Source of the DNA: Candidatus Woesearchaeota archaeon | GTDB lineage: Archaea > Nanoarchaeota > Nanoarchaeia > Woesearchaeales > CALCXY01 | NCBI GenBank assembly: GCA_030751555.1 | Contig: JASMFX010000101.1 | Location: forward strand, 1 to 7,404 | Direction of reading: 5' to 3' | Length of the DNA stretch: 7,404 nucleotides | Shown: positions 6,273-7,404 of the stretch, piece after piece | Layout of the letters: every line of letters starts with the position of its first letter | Position numbering within the stretch: position 1 is the first letter of the stretch | Made by a program: the position numbers and the translations under genes | The notes under the pieces: model-generated | Told to the model about the DNA's origin: nothing | Seen by the model: the letters and a program-made list of their open reading frames with translations, nothing else | Databases searched by the model: none

Positions 6273-7174
6273 GTTTTAAAGTGTCCTATAATTTCGCAAC
6301 TTCTGCATCTAGCCTGTAAAGAAGGCTCCTGACAGTCAGAACAAAAACGAAATTCTTTTCTCCCGGTTTTCTGCAGATACTGCTTCTGCAATAGGGGTAA
6401 AACAGTAACAAAGTGTTGCATAAAGTTCTTGAGATAGCTCGGATGGTTATTTTCAAAGCCTCTAAGAAACTCTCTAAGTTTGTATCGAAAACCCCCAGAA
6501 GCACAAGGACAGACAGCATACTTTACAGGGAACTTCATCATCTTAGCATACTTTACAATATCTTTCTCTTCCATAAAGTAAAACGGCTTGACCCTTCTTA
6601 CAAAAAAATCATTCTTAGCAGAGCCAACTAAAGGGCCCATACGAGCACACTTTTCAAGGTGATTCTTCATATAGTTCATCAATAAAGCCTGGACCTCATC
6701 ATCCATGTTATGCCCCATCACTAGTTTGTCAGCGCCAAGGCGCTTAGCATGAATATTGAGCAAATGTCTTCTCAACACACCACACGTTGTACAGGACTTA
6801 AGATCCACACCCTTCTCTTTCAAAACATCCTGAAGATAACAAAGAGATCCTCCGAAGTGGTCTCTAAAGGATATAACATGTAAAGGAATCCCTAGACTGC
6901 CACAATATTTCTTAATATTCTCTAGGTTCTCTGCACTATAACAACCAATCTTTGCATCAACAGTAATAGCCTCAAGCGCATATCCCAGCTTATGCAATAA
7001 GTAAAGCATTGCTGTAGAATCCTTGCCTCCTGAAACCGCTACTAAAATTTTTTCTTTTTTGTCAAGCAGGTTATGCTGTTTTATAGTATGCACTACCTGT
7101 TGCTCAAAACGCTTCACAAAAGATGCGTTGTAAGGTATTTCTTGCTCTATTTGAACCATGCAAATCTGTGACAT
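6269..7174 (-). CDS. ttuA: TtuA/Ncs6-family tRNA 2-thiolation enzyme lacking N-terminal zinc-finger cysteines
   Basis: Protein of 301 residues from the preferred start, an adenylating thiolase of the PP-loop family. It activates a tRNA uridine with ATP and inserts sulfur from a ubiquitin-like carrier, at U34 (Ncs6-like) or U54 (TtuA-like). The ATP-binding PP-loop SGGKDS is at 48-53 and GHNMDDEVQ at 154-162. Cys128 and Cys131 (SCTTCG), with Cys222 or Cys224 (VCPCA), fit the three-cysteine site for a [4Fe-4S] cluster. A C-terminal zinc knuckle is present (Cys278, 281, 290, 293). The usual N-terminal zinc finger is absent: only one Cys (5) occurs before the PP-loop. An ATG at 7192 would add six residues, but a TATA box centred 27.5 bp from 7174 predicts transcription starting there. 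It overlaps rnp3 by four bases. Family is firm; whether U34 or U54 is modified cannot be told. Confidence 0.9.
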   Translation of the reverse strand: MSQICMVQIEQEIPYNASFVKRFEQQVVHTIKQHNLLDKKEKILVAVSGGKDSTAMLYLLHKLGYALEAITVDAKIGCYSAENLENIKKYCGSLGIPLHVISFRDHFGGSLCYLQDVLKEKGVDLKSCTTCGVLRRHLLNIHAKRLGADKLVMGHNMDDEVQALLMNYMKNHLEKCARMGPLVGSAKNDFFVRRVKPFYFMEEKDIVKYAKMMKFPVKYAVCPCASGGFRYKLREFLRGFENNHPSYLKNFMQHFVTVLPLLQKQYLQKTGRKEFRFCSDCQEPSLQARCRSCEIIGHFKT

Positions 7175-7197
7175 GGGAATCTTAAAATCCATCTTTA

Positions 7198-7205
7198 TTT
7201 ATAAA
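7198..7205 (-). promoter_or_regulatory. TATA box for the ttuA-rnp3 operon
   Basis: TTTATAAA, self-complementary. Its centre is 27.5 bp from the ATG at 7174 but only about 10 bp from the ATG at 7192, so transcription from it would start after 7192 and give a leaderless mRNA beginning at or near 7174. A second AT-rich match (7206-7216) would predict a start near 7185, also past 7192. Confidence 0.55.
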
Positions 7206-7246
7206 GCTATTTAATTGGCAGATTCAAAAAAATTGCATACAAAAGA

Positions 7247-7254
7247 TTTATAAA
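7247..7254 (+). promoter_or_regulatory. TATA box for the eL34 gene
   Basis: TTTATAAA preceded by AAAAGA, a good BRE-like purine run. The centre is 27.5 bp from the ATG at 7278, so the eL34 mRNA is predicted to be leaderless. It is 49 bp from the box of the divergent ttuA operon. Confidence 0.7.
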
Positions 7255-7277
7255 GTATCATTGAATCCTGAACTAGT

Positions 7278-7404
7278 ATGCCAAGAGGAATGTATAAGTC
7301 AAGATCCTTACGAAGAGTGAAGAGAGTAGCTCCCGGAGGAAAAGTAAAGCTTCATTATAGAAAGCGAAAGCCAAAAGTAGCGCATTGCAGTAAGTGCAAA
7401 GCAG
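7278..7404 (+). CDS. rpl34e: Ribosomal protein eL34 (L34e), N-terminal part
   Basis: The first 42 codons before the right edge cuts the gene; the family is usually about 85-95 residues in archaea. It is a large-subunit protein shared by archaea and eukaryotes. The family signature is clear: basic start MPRGMYKSRSLRRVKRVAPGG, then KLHYRKRKPKVAHCSKC. Cys37 and Cys40 form the first half of the four-cysteine zinc ribbon; the second pair lies beyond the window. There is no Shine-Dalgarno sequence before the ATG, in keeping with a leaderless transcript from the TATA box at 7247-7254. It is divergent from ttuA, and both sides belong to translation. In other archaea this gene often lies with cytidylate kinase and rpl14e, which may follow here. 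Confidence 0.93.
   Translation, partial: MPRGMYKSRSLRRVKRVAPGGKVKLHYRKRKPKVAHCSKCKA

Noticed and set aside
6413..6631. Plus-strand frame of 72 codons, and a second minus-strand frame (6286-6519), inside ttuA
   Set aside because: Both overlap a conserved enzyme whose motifs are intact in its own frame.
1..7404. CRISPR array, tRNA, rRNA, insertion sequence or attachment site
   Set aside because: No regularly spaced repeats, cloverleaf-like segments, transposase reading frames or terminal inverted repeats were seen on either strand.

Overview
The window is archaeal. It carries Pelota (archaeal/eukaryotic Dom34), the RNase P subunit p30 (Rpp30), ribosomal protein eL34 and a TtuA/Ncs6-type tRNA 2-thiolation enzyme. 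A TrmB-family regulator and TATA-box promoters fit this. The DNA is AT-rich, genes are tightly packed, and three or four proteins are membrane or coiled-coil proteins with no family I recognise. I infer a DPANN lineage, with Woesearchaeota-like as the best guess. That guess rests partly on remembered resemblance of the first protein's N-terminus to a common DPANN membrane-anchor motif, not on any search.

Layout. Positions 1-974 (minus) hold the N-terminal 324 residues of a membrane-anchored protein with repeated beta-rich domains, running off the left edge. It is divergent from pelota (1061-2119, plus). Convergent with pelota is a compact three-gene minus-strand operon (4513 to 2138): a small secreted or multi-pass membrane protein, a 552-residue membrane-anchored coiled-coil protein, and a 99-residue helical protein. 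None has a recognised function. A regulatory intergenic region (4514-4845) contains a 31-bp near-perfect palindrome in front of a TrmB-like regulator (4846-5655, plus). Convergent with it is a two-gene RNA-processing operon on the minus strand: ttuA-like (7174-6269) and rnp3 (6272-5691), overlapping by ATGA. The right edge holds the first 42 codons of eL34 (7278 onward, plus), divergent from ttuA.

Expression logic. First genes of transcription units have a TTTATA(T/A)A or TTTAAATA box centred 26-30 bp before the ATG, implying leaderless or nearly leaderless mRNAs. Starts with a strong Shine-Dalgarno sequence are found inside an operon (4098) and at the TrmB-like gene (4846), which has a real leader. 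This pattern was used to revise several start codons. Pelota, p30, TtuA and eL34 are translation/RNA housekeeping functions. The three-gene membrane/coiled-coil operon is the least explained part of the window.
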